NCBI RefSeq assembly: GCF_035920445.1
Contig: NZ_CP109162.1
Coordinates: 4,712,001 to 4,776,000 of the forward strand
Direction: 5' to 3'
Length of the DNA: 64,000 nucleotides
From: Nocardia sp. NBC_01730
Lineage (GTDB): Bacteria; Actinomycetota; Actinomycetes; Mycobacteriales; Mycobacteriaceae
The first letter of the stretch is position 1. Every line of letters begins with the position of its first letter. Shown in pieces: positions 43,365-51,681 of this stretch. The notes beneath the pieces were generated by a model. The model worked only from the letters and a program-made list of their open reading frames with translations. It had not been told where the DNA came from and searched no databases. Made by a program: the position numbers and the translations under genes.

Positions 43365-43391
43365 TGAGAAGGTGGCTTAGCAATCTTCTCA
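43365..43391. promoter_or_regulatory. TetR-type operator, second oxygenase gene
   Basis: TGAGAAG (43365-43371) and CTTCTCA (43385-43391) are inverted repeats; the core TGAGAA-N15-TTCTCA equals the site at 36,152-36,178 in sequence and spacing. It lies midway between the divergent tetR and oxygenase starts. Confidence 0.7.
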
Positions 43392-43439
43392 CCGTCCGCT
43401 CCGCGGCGAGCGGACGGACACGGAAAGACGAGGTCGACG

Positions 43440-44303
43440 ATGACCGCCCCGCTGCCCGCATCCGAGAACGAGCCGAATCCGAGCCAGACCCTCACCCCGG
43501 AAACCGCTCGAGAGTATGTGGACGGAATCGCCGCCTTCCTTGGCGGCACCGCCAATGTGATCATGCAGCTGAGCCTGCGGCCGGTCGGGCGTGGAGTCCT
43601 GGAGAGCACCGTCGACAGCGGCAAGGTCACTCTGCACCCGATCAAGCGGCTGCGCACCACGCTGACCTACATCGCGGTCGCGCTGATGGGTTCGGACGAG
43701 GAACGCGCCGCCTACCGCGACGCCGTCAATGTGTCGCACCGCCCGGTCCACTCCACCGCAGCGAGCCCGGTGAAATACAACGCCTTCGACCCGAACTTGC
43801 AACTGTGGGTCGCCGCCTGCCTGTACTGGGGCATCGACGACCTCTACACCCGGATGCACGGCCCGATGGACCCCGCCACCGCCGACGCCTTCTACTACTA
43901 CGCCGCGCGGTTCGGGACCACGCTGCAGATGCGGCCCGAAATGTGGCCCGCGAATCGTGCGAAGTTCCAGCGGTATTGGGACGAGAACCTGGCGCAGCGC
44001 AGCATCGAGCCCGCGCTCCGGGACTACTTCGACGATCTGATCGATCTGAAGATGGTGCCGCGCTTCGTCCGGTTCACCTTCGCGAAGCTGCAACGCTTCT
44101 TCGTCACCGGCCTTCTCCCACAACACTTGCGCGACGAGATGGGCATGTCCTGGACCGAACGCGACCAGCACCGATTCGATCGGATGCTGCGGGCCATCGC
44201 TGCGATACACACCCGTTTGCCCAAACAAGCACGGATGTTCCCACTCAACGCGTATCTTTTCGACCTACGAAGGCGTTTGCGCCTGGGTAGACCACTGGTG
44301 TAG
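43440..44303 (+). CDS. MpaB/DUF2236-type oxygenase family protein (paralog 2)
   Basis: 287 residues from ATG 43440. Closely parallels the 36,212 protein: [68 protein letters not shown]. The conserved His and Arg residues expected for haem binding are kept. Likely a cytoplasmic haem oxygenase of unknown substrate, under control of the divergent TetR. Confidence 0.87.
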   Translation: MTAPLPASENEPNPSQTLTPETAREYVDGIAAFLGGTANVIMQLSLRPVGRGVLESTVDSGKVTLHPIKRLRTTLTYIAVALMGSDEERAAYRDAVNVSHRPVHSTAASPVKYNAFDPNLQLWVAACLYWGIDDLYTRMHGPMDPATADAFYYYAARFGTTLQMRPEMWPANRAKFQRYWDENLAQRSIEPALRDYFDDLIDLKMVPRFVRFTFAKLQRFFVTGLLPQHLRDEMGMSWTERDQHRFDRMLRAIAAIHTRLPKQARMFPLNAYLFDLRRRLRLGRPLV

Positions 44304-44333
44304 AAAACTCGGATACGTTACACCAGAGGGTAG

Positions 44334-44359
44334 GTGGGCAGGGCATCTGCCCTGCCCAC
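44334..44359 (+). terminator. Terminator hairpin after the second oxygenase gene
   Basis: GTGGGCAGGGCA-TC-TGCCCTGCCCAC is a perfect 12-bp inverted repeat followed by TTTCC, 30 bp after the stop. It can serve either direction, including pruA from the other side. Confidence 0.75.
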
Positions 44360-44417
44360 TTTCCGATGTTGGCACGAATTGCGAATCACACCACGCGCAG
44401 GAGGAACCTGAGATTCG

Positions 44418-44480
44418 ATGACGACGCGGCCAGAATCACCAGCCGCAACGGATTCACCGCGCCGCCTCCCGGCCGCATGA
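44418..44480 (+). other. Orphan ribosome site and 20-codon ORF (possible gene remnant)
   Basis: AGGAGG followed 17 bp later by ATG and TTRPESPAATDSPRRLPAA then a stop. The peptide resembles only the disordered N-terminus of nearby proteins (for example the MTAPLPASENEPN start of the oxygenase), so it may be what is left of a deleted third paralog. Weakly supported. Confidence 0.2.
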
Positions 44481-44491
44481 CGCGCCGCACA

Positions 44492-46126
44492 TCATGTCCC
44501 CATGTGCGGATAGCGGTAGTCCACCGGCGGAACGAAGGTTTCCTTGATCGTGCGCGGCGCGACCCAGCGCAGCAGGTTCAGCGGCGAGCCTGCCTTGTCG
44601 TCGGTGCCGGAGGCGCGCGCACCGCCGAACGGCTGCTGACCCACGACCGCGCCGGTCGGCTTGTCGTTGACGTAGAAATTGCCCGCCGCGAATCGCAGCG
44701 CGGCGTCAGCCTGTTCGATCGCGTACCGGTCCTGCGCGAACACCGCGCCGGTCAGCGCGTACGGCGCCGCCGACTCCACCTCGGCGAGAATCGCGCTGTA
44801 GGAGCCGGGTTCGGCGTCGTCGTAGACGTACACCGCGAGGATCGGTCCGAAGTACTCGGTGGCGAACGACTCGTCGTGCGGATCGTCCACCACCAGCACA
44901 GTCGGCCGGACGAACCAGCCTTCGCTGTCGTCGTAGGTGCCGCCGATCGGGATGGTGATGCCCGCGTCCCCGGCCCGCCGGATGGCCGCCGCACTCTTGT
45001 CGAACGCGCGCCGATCGATCAGGGCCCCACCGAAATTGGACAGATCCGCGACGTCGCCGTAGCTCAGCTGGCCGGTCTGATGCAGGAAGTCGTCGCCGAT
45101 CTCGCGCCATACCGAACGCGCGATGTAGGCACGCGAAGCCGCCGAACACTTCTGGCCCTGATACTCGTATGCCCCGCGAATCAAGGCGGTGCGCAACGCG
45201 TCTGGGTCGGCGGAGGAGTGGGCGACGATGAAGTCCTTGCCGCCGGTCTCCCCGACCAGGCGCGGATAGCCATGGTAGCGACCGATATTCGCGCCCACCT
45301 GCTGCCACAGGTACCGGAATGTCTTGGTGGAACCGGTGAAGTGGATGCCTGCCAGCCGGGGATCGGCCAGCGCCACCTCGGACAGCTGCGCGCCGTCGCC
45401 GGTCACCATGTTGATCACGCCGGGAGGCAGGCCCGCCGCCTCCAGCAACCGCATCGTGTAGAACGCCGACAACGTCTGCGTGGGCGAAGGTTTCCATACC
45501 ACGGTGTTACCCATCAGCGCGGGTGCGGTCGGCAGGTTCCCGGCGATCGCGGTGAAGTTGAACGGCGTGATGGCGTAGACGAACCCCTCGAGCGGCCGAT
45601 AGTCCATGCGGTTCCACACTCCGGCGCTGGACTGCGGCTGCTGCTCCAGGATTCCGCGCGCGAAAGCGACATTGAAACGCCAGAAGTCGACCAGCTCACA
45701 GGGCGCGTCGATCTCGGCCTGCTGGACCGATTTCGACTGGCCGAGCATGGTGGCCGCGGCGACGGTCTCCCGCCACGGCCCGGCCAGCAGGTCGGCCGCG
45801 CGCAACAGGACCGCGGCACGTTCTTCGAACGGCATCGCCCGCCAACCGGGCGCGGCCGCCATCGCGGCATCGATGGCTCCGTGCGCTTCCGAGTGTGTGG
45901 TGTCGGTGTAGGTCCCCAGCACGTGCCTGCGGCGATGCGGCGCGACGATGTCGTGCCGTTCGCCGATCCCCGGCCGGTGCTTGCCGCCGATCACCAGCGG
46001 CACGTCGACGGTTTCGGCGTACAGCTCGGCGAGTTTGCCGAGCAGTAGCTCCCGTTCGGGGCTTCCCGGCGCGTAGGAGTGCGCCGGCTCGTTGCCGGGC
46101 GTGGGGACAACCGTAACAGCGTCCAT
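44492..46126 (-). CDS. pruA: 1-Pyrroline-5-carboxylate (glutamate-gamma-semialdehyde) dehydrogenase
   Basis: 544 residues from ATG 46126. Aldehyde dehydrogenase fold with FVYAITPFNFTAIAGNLPTA, catalytic Glu293 in LVGETGGKDF and catalytic Cys327 in YQGQKCSAASRAY; the length and the QSKSVQQAEID and DFWRFNVAFA phrases are specific to P5C dehydrogenase. It oxidises glutamate semialdehyde from proline to glutamate, with NAD+. Matches Rv1187 (rocA). No proline dehydrogenase gene is next to it here, which differs from mycobacteria. Confidence 0.94.
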   Translation of the reverse strand: MDAVTVVPTPGNEPAHSYAPGSPERELLLGKLAELYAETVDVPLVIGGKHRPGIGERHDIVAPHRRRHVLGTYTDTTHSEAHGAIDAAMAAAPGWRAMPFEERAAVLLRAADLLAGPWRETVAAATMLGQSKSVQQAEIDAPCELVDFWRFNVAFARGILEQQPQSSAGVWNRMDYRPLEGFVYAITPFNFTAIAGNLPTAPALMGNTVVWKPSPTQTLSAFYTMRLLEAAGLPPGVINMVTGDGAQLSEVALADPRLAGIHFTGSTKTFRYLWQQVGANIGRYHGYPRLVGETGGKDFIVAHSSADPDALRTALIRGAYEYQGQKCSAASRAYIARSVWREIGDDFLHQTGQLSYGDVADLSNFGGALIDRRAFDKSAAAIRRAGDAGITIPIGGTYDDSEGWFVRPTVLVVDDPHDESFATEYFGPILAVYVYDDAEPGSYSAILAEVESAAPYALTGAVFAQDRYAIEQADAALRFAAGNFYVNDKPTGAVVGQQPFGGARASGTDDKAGSPLNLLRWVAPRTIKETFVPPVDYRYPHMGT

Positions 46127-46188
46127 ACTTCAGGCTAACTCCCGGCGGGGCGCGCGGGGAGTCAGTGACGGGTTCGGGTGCTCGGCCT

Positions 46189-47310
46189 TCAGCCCGCGGT
46201 GAGCCGTTCGGCGGCCGTGGCGATGCGCTCGTCGGTCGCGGTCAGCGCGATCCGCACGTGCGCGCCTGCGGTGGGGCCGTAGAAGTCGCCGGGTGCGGCG
46301 AGGATGCCGCGTTCGGCCAGCCAGTCCAGTGTGGTCCGGCACGGCTCGCCGCGGGTCGACCACAGATACAGGCCCGCCTCCGAGTGATCGATCCGGAAAC
46401 CGGCTTCCACCAGCGCCTTTCGCAACACGTCGCGGCGTGCCCGATACCGCTCGCGCTGCTGCGCCTCGTGCGCGTCGTCACTGAGCGCGGCCGTCATCGC
46501 CGCCTGGATCGGGAACGGCACCATCATGCCCGCGTGCTTGCGCACCTCGAGCAGCTCGGCGACCAGGGCGGGATCGCCCGCCACGAAACCGGCGCGGTAG
46601 CTGGCCAGGTTGGAGGTTTTGGACAGCGAATGCACCGCGAGCAGGTTGGTGTGGTCGCCCTCGGACACCTCAGGGTCCAGGATGGATATGGCACGACCCT
46701 CCCAGGCCAGGCCCAGGTAGCACTCGTCGGACGCGACGATCGCGCCGCGCTCACGGGCGAAGGCCACTACTTTGCGTAGGTGGTCGACGCCGAGCACGCG
46801 GCCGGTCGGGTTGGACGGGGAGTTCACGAAGATCAGCGCGGGCTTCTGCGGTCCGAGCCGGGTCAGTCCGTCAGCACGCAGCACCTGCGCGCCCGCCAGC
46901 AGCGCGCCCACCTCATAGGTGGGGTAGGCGACCTCGGGGATGACCACCAAGTCGCCCGCGCCCAGACCGAGCAGCCTCGGCATTCCCGCGATCAGCTCCT
47001 TGGTGCCGATCGCGGGCAGCACCGCCGCCGGGTCGAGACCGGTGATCCCGTAACGCCGCTTCAGCGCGTCGACCGCGGCCGCGCGGAGTTCGGGTGTGCC
47101 GTGCGTGGTCGGATACCCGGGCACCTCGGCGACCGAACTCAATGCCGTCCGGATCACCTGGTCGACGGGGTCGACGGGGGTACCGACGGACAGATCGACG
47201 ATCCCGCCGGGGTGGGCCGCCGCCTTCGCCTTCACCGAAGCGATGGTGTCCCAGGGAAAATCGGGCAGCAGCCTGCTGACCCGGCCACGCGATGACACGT
47301 CAGATCTCAT
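46189..47310 (-). CDS. dapC: N-succinyl-diaminopimelate aminotransferase
   Basis: 373 residues from ATG 47310 (a GTG four codons on is possible). Fold-type I PLP enzyme: VNSPSNPTGRVLGVDHLR, ASDECYLGLAW, and the PLP lysine in VHSLSKTSNLASYRAGFVAG. It makes N-succinyl-LL-2-amino-6-oxoheptanedioate's amino form, the step between dapD and dapE. As in mycobacteria (Rv1178) it follows ferredoxin fdxC with a 4-base overlap. Confidence 0.92.
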   Translation of the reverse strand: MRSDVSSRGRVSRLLPDFPWDTIASVKAKAAAHPGGIVDLSVGTPVDPVDQVIRTALSSVAEVPGYPTTHGTPELRAAAVDALKRRYGITGLDPAAVLPAIGTKELIAGMPRLLGLGAGDLVVIPEVAYPTYEVGALLAGAQVLRADGLTRLGPQKPALIFVNSPSNPTGRVLGVDHLRKVVAFARERGAIVASDECYLGLAWEGRAISILDPEVSEGDHTNLLAVHSLSKTSNLASYRAGFVAGDPALVAELLEVRKHAGMMVPFPIQAAMTAALSDDAHEAQQRERYRARRDVLRKALVEAGFRIDHSEAGLYLWSTRGEPCRTTLDWLAERGILAAPGDFYGPTAGAHVRIALTATDERIATAAERLTAG

Positions 47311-47630
47311 TCAGTCGCCATCGGAGGCAGTTCCTTGATGAACGGGGGGTCGTAATCGACCTTGCCGACCTTCGTCGCGCCGCCCGGCGAGCCCAGCTCG
47401 TCGAAGAAGTCGACGTTGGCGTTCACGTATCCGCTCCACTGGTCCGGGGTGTCGTCTTCGTAGAAGATCGCCTCCACCGGGCACACCGGCTCACATGCAC
47501 CACAGTCCACGCACTCGTCGGGATGGATGTACAGCATGCGACCACCCTCGTAGATGCAATCAACGGGGCACTCCTCGATGCATGCCTTGTCCTTCACGTC
47601 AACGCACGGTTCAGCGATGATGTACGGCAC
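47307..47630 (-). CDS. fdxC: 7Fe-type ferredoxin
   Basis: 107 residues from GTG 47630 behind GAGAG. Two cluster motifs: CVDVKDKACIEECPVDC at the start and CVDCGACEPVCP at about residues 40-52, the pattern of mycobacterial FdxC (Rv1177), which carries 3Fe-4S and 4Fe-4S clusters. A general electron carrier in the cytoplasm. It is co-translated with dapC. Confidence 0.95.
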   Translation of the reverse strand: MPYIIAEPCVDVKDKACIEECPVDCIYEGGRMLYIHPDECVDCGACEPVCPVEAIFYEDDTPDQWSGYVNANVDFFDELGSPGGATKVGKVDYDPPFIKELPPMATE

Positions 47631-47740
47631 TGCCGCTCTCCTAGTCTGTCCTCGCCTGCGGGATAGTCCGCCCGGCGAAACCCTATCCCGGCACCCCACG
47701 CTACTACTGGTCAGCCTGCCCTATTCGGGGTGGCCTTGTT

Positions 47741-47868
47741 CCGCCTCTCCGGATCTTCCGGCCGTACTAGTTGGGTGGCGCGGGACTTGCGTTCAGGTCC
47801 TGCGTCGAGACTGCTCGAGTTCTGGGCGTGTCCAGTGAGTTACCCATGTGCTCATGAAATCACTTGTT
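47741..47868 (+). repeat. ~130-bp dispersed repeat, copy D
   Basis: CCGCCTCTCCGGATCTTCCG to GAGTTACCCATGTGCTCATG and AAATCAC. Its stem CGCGGGACTTG-CGTT-CAGGTCCTGCG is fully paired over 11 bp (with U-G pairs) when read as RNA from this strand. It lies between fdxC and fbiC, in the gap 47,631-47,976. Confidence 0.87.
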
Positions 47869-47882
47869 GTGCTGGTAGTCCT

Positions 47883-47916
47883 GGGGTGGCCCCCGTTGAT
47901 TATGGCGGGCCACCCC
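47883..47916 (-). terminator. Hairpin at the end of fbiC
   Basis: GGGGTGGCCC (47883-47892) and GGGCCACCCC (47907-47916) form a perfect 10-bp stem. It lies 61 bp beyond the fbiC stop and is not followed by a T-run. Confidence 0.55.
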
Positions 47917-47976
47917 AATATGACGACGTGCCGGCGATCGCGCAACGCGGTCACCACAGAGCGCGACAGATTCGCG

Positions 47977-50730
47977 CTATCCCACCGTCAACGGCAGCGC
48001 CGACATCTTGTGCTTCGGCACGCCGTAGGTGGTGGTCCGCTCGCGGGCCGGACGCCCGATACCCGAGGCGATCTCGACCAGGTCGGCGACGGTCTTGGCG
48101 GACCCATGCTGCGAGCCGGCCATCCTGGAGATGGTTTCCTCCATCAACGTACCGCCGAGATCGTTGGCGCCACTGTTGAGCATGACCCTGGTGCCGGTGG
48201 TGCCGAGTTTGACCCAGCTGGTCTGGATGTTGTGGATCCGACCGTGCAGCATGATCCGCGAGAGTGCGTGCGCGGCCCGATTGTCCCTGTTCGTCGGCCC
48301 TGGCCGCGCGGCGCCCGCCAGATACAGCGGCGCACTCTGGTGCACGAACGGCAGCAGAACGAACTCGGTGAAACCGCCGGTCTCGTCCTGGATTCCGCGC
48401 AGTACACGCAGGTGGCCGACCCAGTGCTTCGGGTTGTCCACGTGGCCGTACATCATCGTGGAGCTGGAGCGCAGACCCACCTGGTGGGCGGTGGTGATCA
48501 CCTCGATCCAGGCCGAGGAGGGGAGTTTGCCCTTGGTGAGTACCCAGCGCACCTCGTCGTCCAGGATCTCCGCGGCGGTGCCGGGGATGGTGTCCAGGCC
48601 GGCTTCCTTCAGCGCGACCAACCAATCCCGGAGGCTCTGCCCGCCGCGGGAGGCGCCGTTCACGATCTCCATCGGGCTGAACGCGTGCACGTGCATCGAC
48701 GGCACCCGCCGCTTGACCGCCCGCACCAGATCGGCATATCCGGTGACCGGCAGGTCCGGGTCGATGCCACCCTGCATGCACACCTCGGTCGCACCGTCGA
48801 CGTGCGCCTCCCACGCCCGATCGGCGACCTCGTCCACGCTGAGGGTGAATGCGTCCGCATCGCCCTTGCGCTGGGCGAACGCGCAGAACCGGCAGCCGGT
48901 GTAGCAGATGTTGGTGAAGTTGATGTTCCGGTTCACCACATAGGTGACCTCGTCACCCACGGTGTCGCGGCGCAGCTGATCGGCGAGCGCGGCCACCGCA
49001 TCGAGCTCGCGGCCCTCGGCCGTGGCCAAAGCCAAATACTCGGCGTCGGTCAGTCCCGCCGGATCGCGCTCGGCCGCACGCAGCGCGGCGAGCACATCGG
49101 CATCCAGTCGCTGCGGCGTCGCGGCCGCGAGATCACGCGCCTGCTCACGGATCGTGTCCCAGTCACCGAAAGCGCCGACGATGTCAGTGTCCGATCGGCG
49201 GCCTTCACGAGTCCCTCCGTGGTCACGCAGGCTACCGCCTCCGGGCCCCTCGCTCACACCGCTGTGTTGATCAGCGGCGTTCGCGGGCCCTCCGTGGTCA
49301 CGCAGGCTACCGCCTCCGGGCCCCTCGCTCACACCGCTGTGACCGAGCGCGGAATCGCTGCGGCTTTCGGTGTTGCGGCCCTCGGTGTCGATCGAGGTGT
49401 TCAGGTCGACGCGTCCGGCCGACTCCCAGGACTCGTCCGGCTCCTGCCAGGGCAGGCCGGCCGGTATCGCGTCCGGGTTCGCCAGCCCAGTCGCCGGATC
49501 GGTCAGCGCCGCGACGTGCGCACCGATGCGCGGATCGACCCATGGGTTGCCCGCGCGCACATACTTCGGATGCGCGGAGGTCCGCTCGACCAGCTGATAG
49601 CCCGCCGCCTCGGTGATCTCCCGCAGCGTGTCCAGATTCGGCCACGGCCGCTCCGGGTTCACGTGATCCGGCGTCACCGGCGACACACCACCCCAGTCAT
49701 CGATGCCCGCATCGATCAGCGCGCGGCACTCGGCGTGCGACACCAGATTCGGCGGCGCCTGCACCGGCACGTCCGGGCCGAGCAGGACCCGGGTGACGGC
49801 GACGGTGGCCAAGAACTCGTCGATGCCCGCGTCCGGCACATCCCGCATCGCGGTGTCGTCCTTGGCGCGGAAGTTCTGGATGATGACTTCCTGGATGTGC
49901 CCGAAAGCCTTGTGCTGCTTACGGATCGCCATGATCGATTCGGCCCGCTCCGCCATCGTCTCGCCGATGCCGACGAGGATACCGGTGGTGTAGGGCACGG
50001 AAAGCCGGCCCGCATCGGTGATGGCGCGCAGCCGCACCGCGGGATCCTTGTCCGGGCTGCCGTAATGGCAGTTGCCCTTCTCGGTGAACAGCCGGGTGGC
50101 GGTGGTCTCCAGCATCATGCCCATCGACTGCGCCACCGGCTTGAGCCGCGAGATCTCCTCCCACGACAGCACGCCCGGGTTCAGGTGCGGCAGCAGACCG
50201 GTCTCCTCCAGCACCATGATCGACACGGCGCGCAGGTAGTCCAGCGTCGAGTCGTACCCGCGCTCGTCCAGCCACTGCGCGGCCTCCGGCCAGCGATCCT
50301 CGGGCCGGTCACCGAGCGTGAACAGCGCCTCCTTACAACCCAAGGCCGCACCTCGGCGTGCGATATCGAGGACCTCCTCGGGCTCCAGGAACATGCCCTT
50401 GCCCTCGGCACGCAGTTTGCCGGGCACGGTGACGAAGGTGCAGTAGTGACACTTGTCGCGGCAGAGGCGGGTCAGCGGGATGAAGACGTTGCGCGAATAG
50501 CTGATCGTCTTCGGACGACCCGCCGACGCCAGCCCGGCATCACGCACCCGCGCGGCGCTGTGGCACAGGTCCAGCAGATCATCGCCGGTCGCGTGCAGCA
50601 GCACCGCGGCCTCGTCGACGTTCAATGTGACACCGTCACGGGCTCGTCGCAGCGCCCGACGCATGGCCGACGTACTGGGCGATGCGGACGGGACGCTCGG
50701 GTTCGGTAGGTCGGTCACGCCCTCGATCAT
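47977..50730 (-). CDS. fbiC: FO synthase (F420 biosynthesis), CofG-CofH fusion with repeat-bearing linker
   Basis: 917 residues from ATG 50730, about 60 longer than M. tuberculosis FbiC (Rv1173, 856). Two radical-SAM halves: CofG with [13 protein letters not shown] (Cys 90, 94, 97) and CofH with [16 protein letters not shown] (near 608-615). Together they join tyrosine to diaminohydroxyribitylaminopyrimidine to form the deazaflavin FO. The linker at about 463-505 contains [18 protein letters not shown] twice, encoded by two identical 54-bp units. Frame is kept throughout, so the enzyme is probably functional. Confidence 0.95.
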   Translation of the reverse strand: MIEGVTDLPNPSVPSASPSTSAMRRALRRARDGVTLNVDEAAVLLHATGDDLLDLCHSAARVRDAGLASAGRPKTISYSRNVFIPLTRLCRDKCHYCTFVTVPGKLRAEGKGMFLEPEEVLDIARRGAALGCKEALFTLGDRPEDRWPEAAQWLDERGYDSTLDYLRAVSIMVLEETGLLPHLNPGVLSWEEISRLKPVAQSMGMMLETTATRLFTEKGNCHYGSPDKDPAVRLRAITDAGRLSVPYTTGILVGIGETMAERAESIMAIRKQHKAFGHIQEVIIQNFRAKDDTAMRDVPDAGIDEFLATVAVTRVLLGPDVPVQAPPNLVSHAECRALIDAGIDDWGGVSPVTPDHVNPERPWPNLDTLREITEAAGYQLVERTSAHPKYVRAGNPWVDPRIGAHVAALTDPATGLANPDAIPAGLPWQEPDESWESAGRVDLNTSIDTEGRNTESRSDSALGHSGVSEGPGGGSLRDHGGPANAADQHSGVSEGPGGGSLRDHGGTREGRRSDTDIVGAFGDWDTIREQARDLAAATPQRLDADVLAALRAAERDPAGLTDAEYLALATAEGRELDAVAALADQLRRDTVGDEVTYVVNRNINFTNICYTGCRFCAFAQRKGDADAFTLSVDEVADRAWEAHVDGATEVCMQGGIDPDLPVTGYADLVRAVKRRVPSMHVHAFSPMEIVNGASRGGQSLRDWLVALKEAGLDTIPGTAAEILDDEVRWVLTKGKLPSSAWIEVITTAHQVGLRSSSTMMYGHVDNPKHWVGHLRVLRGIQDETGGFTEFVLLPFVHQSAPLYLAGAARPGPTNRDNRAAHALSRIMLHGRIHNIQTSWVKLGTTGTRVMLNSGANDLGGTLMEETISRMAGSQHGSAKTVADLVEIASGIGRPARERTTTYGVPKHKMSALPLTVG
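49213..49341 (-). repeat. Two identical 54-bp units inside fbiC
   Basis: Units 49213-49266 and 49288-49341 are identical (CCCTCCGTGGTCACGCAGGC...CGCTCACACCGCTGTG) and start 75 bp apart, a multiple of three. Their sequence is closely related to the intergenic palindromic repeat at 24,632-24,694, so they look like a small dispersed element that entered coding sequence in frame. Confidence 0.88.
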
Positions 50731-51174
50731 GCGCTACACATCCGGAACTGTCTCCCTCCAGTGCTTGTGAGTGAGGCGCAGCCGACGAGCCACTGGGTCG
50801 ACGGATCCGCTCACAACGGAGCCCGAGCGGGACGTAGGCACCGTTGAGCGTTGACAACCGTGCGGCATGGACGGCTATTCCGAGGACGCCGCACCGGGTA
50901 GTCGAGGCGCACGGTGCGGTCAGCCCTCGACGCGTGGCTCGGCGAGCGCTGCTCCGGGAACCGTTCCCGAACTGCGGAGTCGACAATTTGTGCCATCGGG
51001 ATGATCCATCCCGTTCGACGAGCCCGCCATCAGACAAATCCTTTGCCGTACAACAGAAAAGACATCGACGACGACGGGTGGCGTTCCCTCGCCGAGTGGC
51101 TGTTCCCGCGGACGCGCACCGTCGCGCTGACCTGTCGATGTTTGCGGCGCCAACCGGCGCGTGGTCATGCAACC
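50731..51174. other. 444-bp gap between divergent fbiC and PH-domain genes
   Basis: No convincing gene. Includes a 7-bp hairpin CGGGATG-ATC-CATCCCG (50997-51013) and a less GC-rich patch around 51,020-51,065 (ACAAATCCTTTGCCGTACAA), a possible promoter region for the PH-domain pair. Confidence 0.4.
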
Positions 51175-51681
51175 ATGGCAGTTATGTCGCAGTCGCGCAC
51201 GATCATGGCCGGTCCGGCCTGGCGCCCCAGTCCGAAGGCGAAGCTCCTGTGGACGGTGCAGGCCGCGCTGGCTTGGGCGGTTCCGTTCGCGGCGCAGATC
51301 ATCTGGGCGTTGGTCGACGCCGGGCATCGGGGTTGGCAACTCGGGGTCTTGCTGGTGACCCTTGCGCTGGCCGCGCTGAACGTCGCCGTGGTGCCGTGGT
51401 GGCGGTACGCGGTGCACCGCTGGGAGGTCACCGACGAGGCGGTGTACACCCGGGTCGGCTGGCTCACCCAGGAGAACCGGGTTGCGCCGATTTCCCGGGT
51501 GCAGACCGTCGACACCGAACGTGGCCCGCTGGAACGCCTGCTCGGACTGGCGACGGTCACCGTGACCACCGCCTCCTCCGCGGGCGCCGTGCAGATCAGC
51601 GCCCTCGACCTCCCCGTGGCCGAGGAGACCGTCACGCGCCTGACCCGGATCGCCGCCCAGCACCGCGGGGATGCGACGTGA
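51175..51681 (+). CDS. PH-domain (bPH2, YdbS-like) membrane protein
   Basis: 168 residues from ATG 51175; ATG 51184 is equally possible. Two membrane helices (about residues 25-48 and 55-75) are followed by a bacterial PH domain: RWEVTDEAVYTRVGWLTQEN, RVAPISRVQTVDTERGPLER, LLGLATVTVTTASSAG. YdbS/YdbT pairs sit in the membrane with unknown function. The stop overlaps the next gene by four bases. Confidence 0.83.
   Translation: MAVMSQSRTIMAGPAWRPSPKAKLLWTVQAALAWAVPFAAQIIWALVDAGHRGWQLGVLLVTLALAALNVAVVPWWRYAVHRWEVTDEAVYTRVGWLTQENRVAPISRVQTVDTERGPLERLLGLATVTVTTASSAGAVQISALDLPVAEETVTRLTRIAAQHRGDAT

Noticed and set aside
47848..50709. A 953-codon + strand frame opposite fbiC
   Set aside because: Its composition is the mirror of fbiC (rich in R, H, G, V) with no family resemblance; fbiC on the reverse strand is unmistakable.
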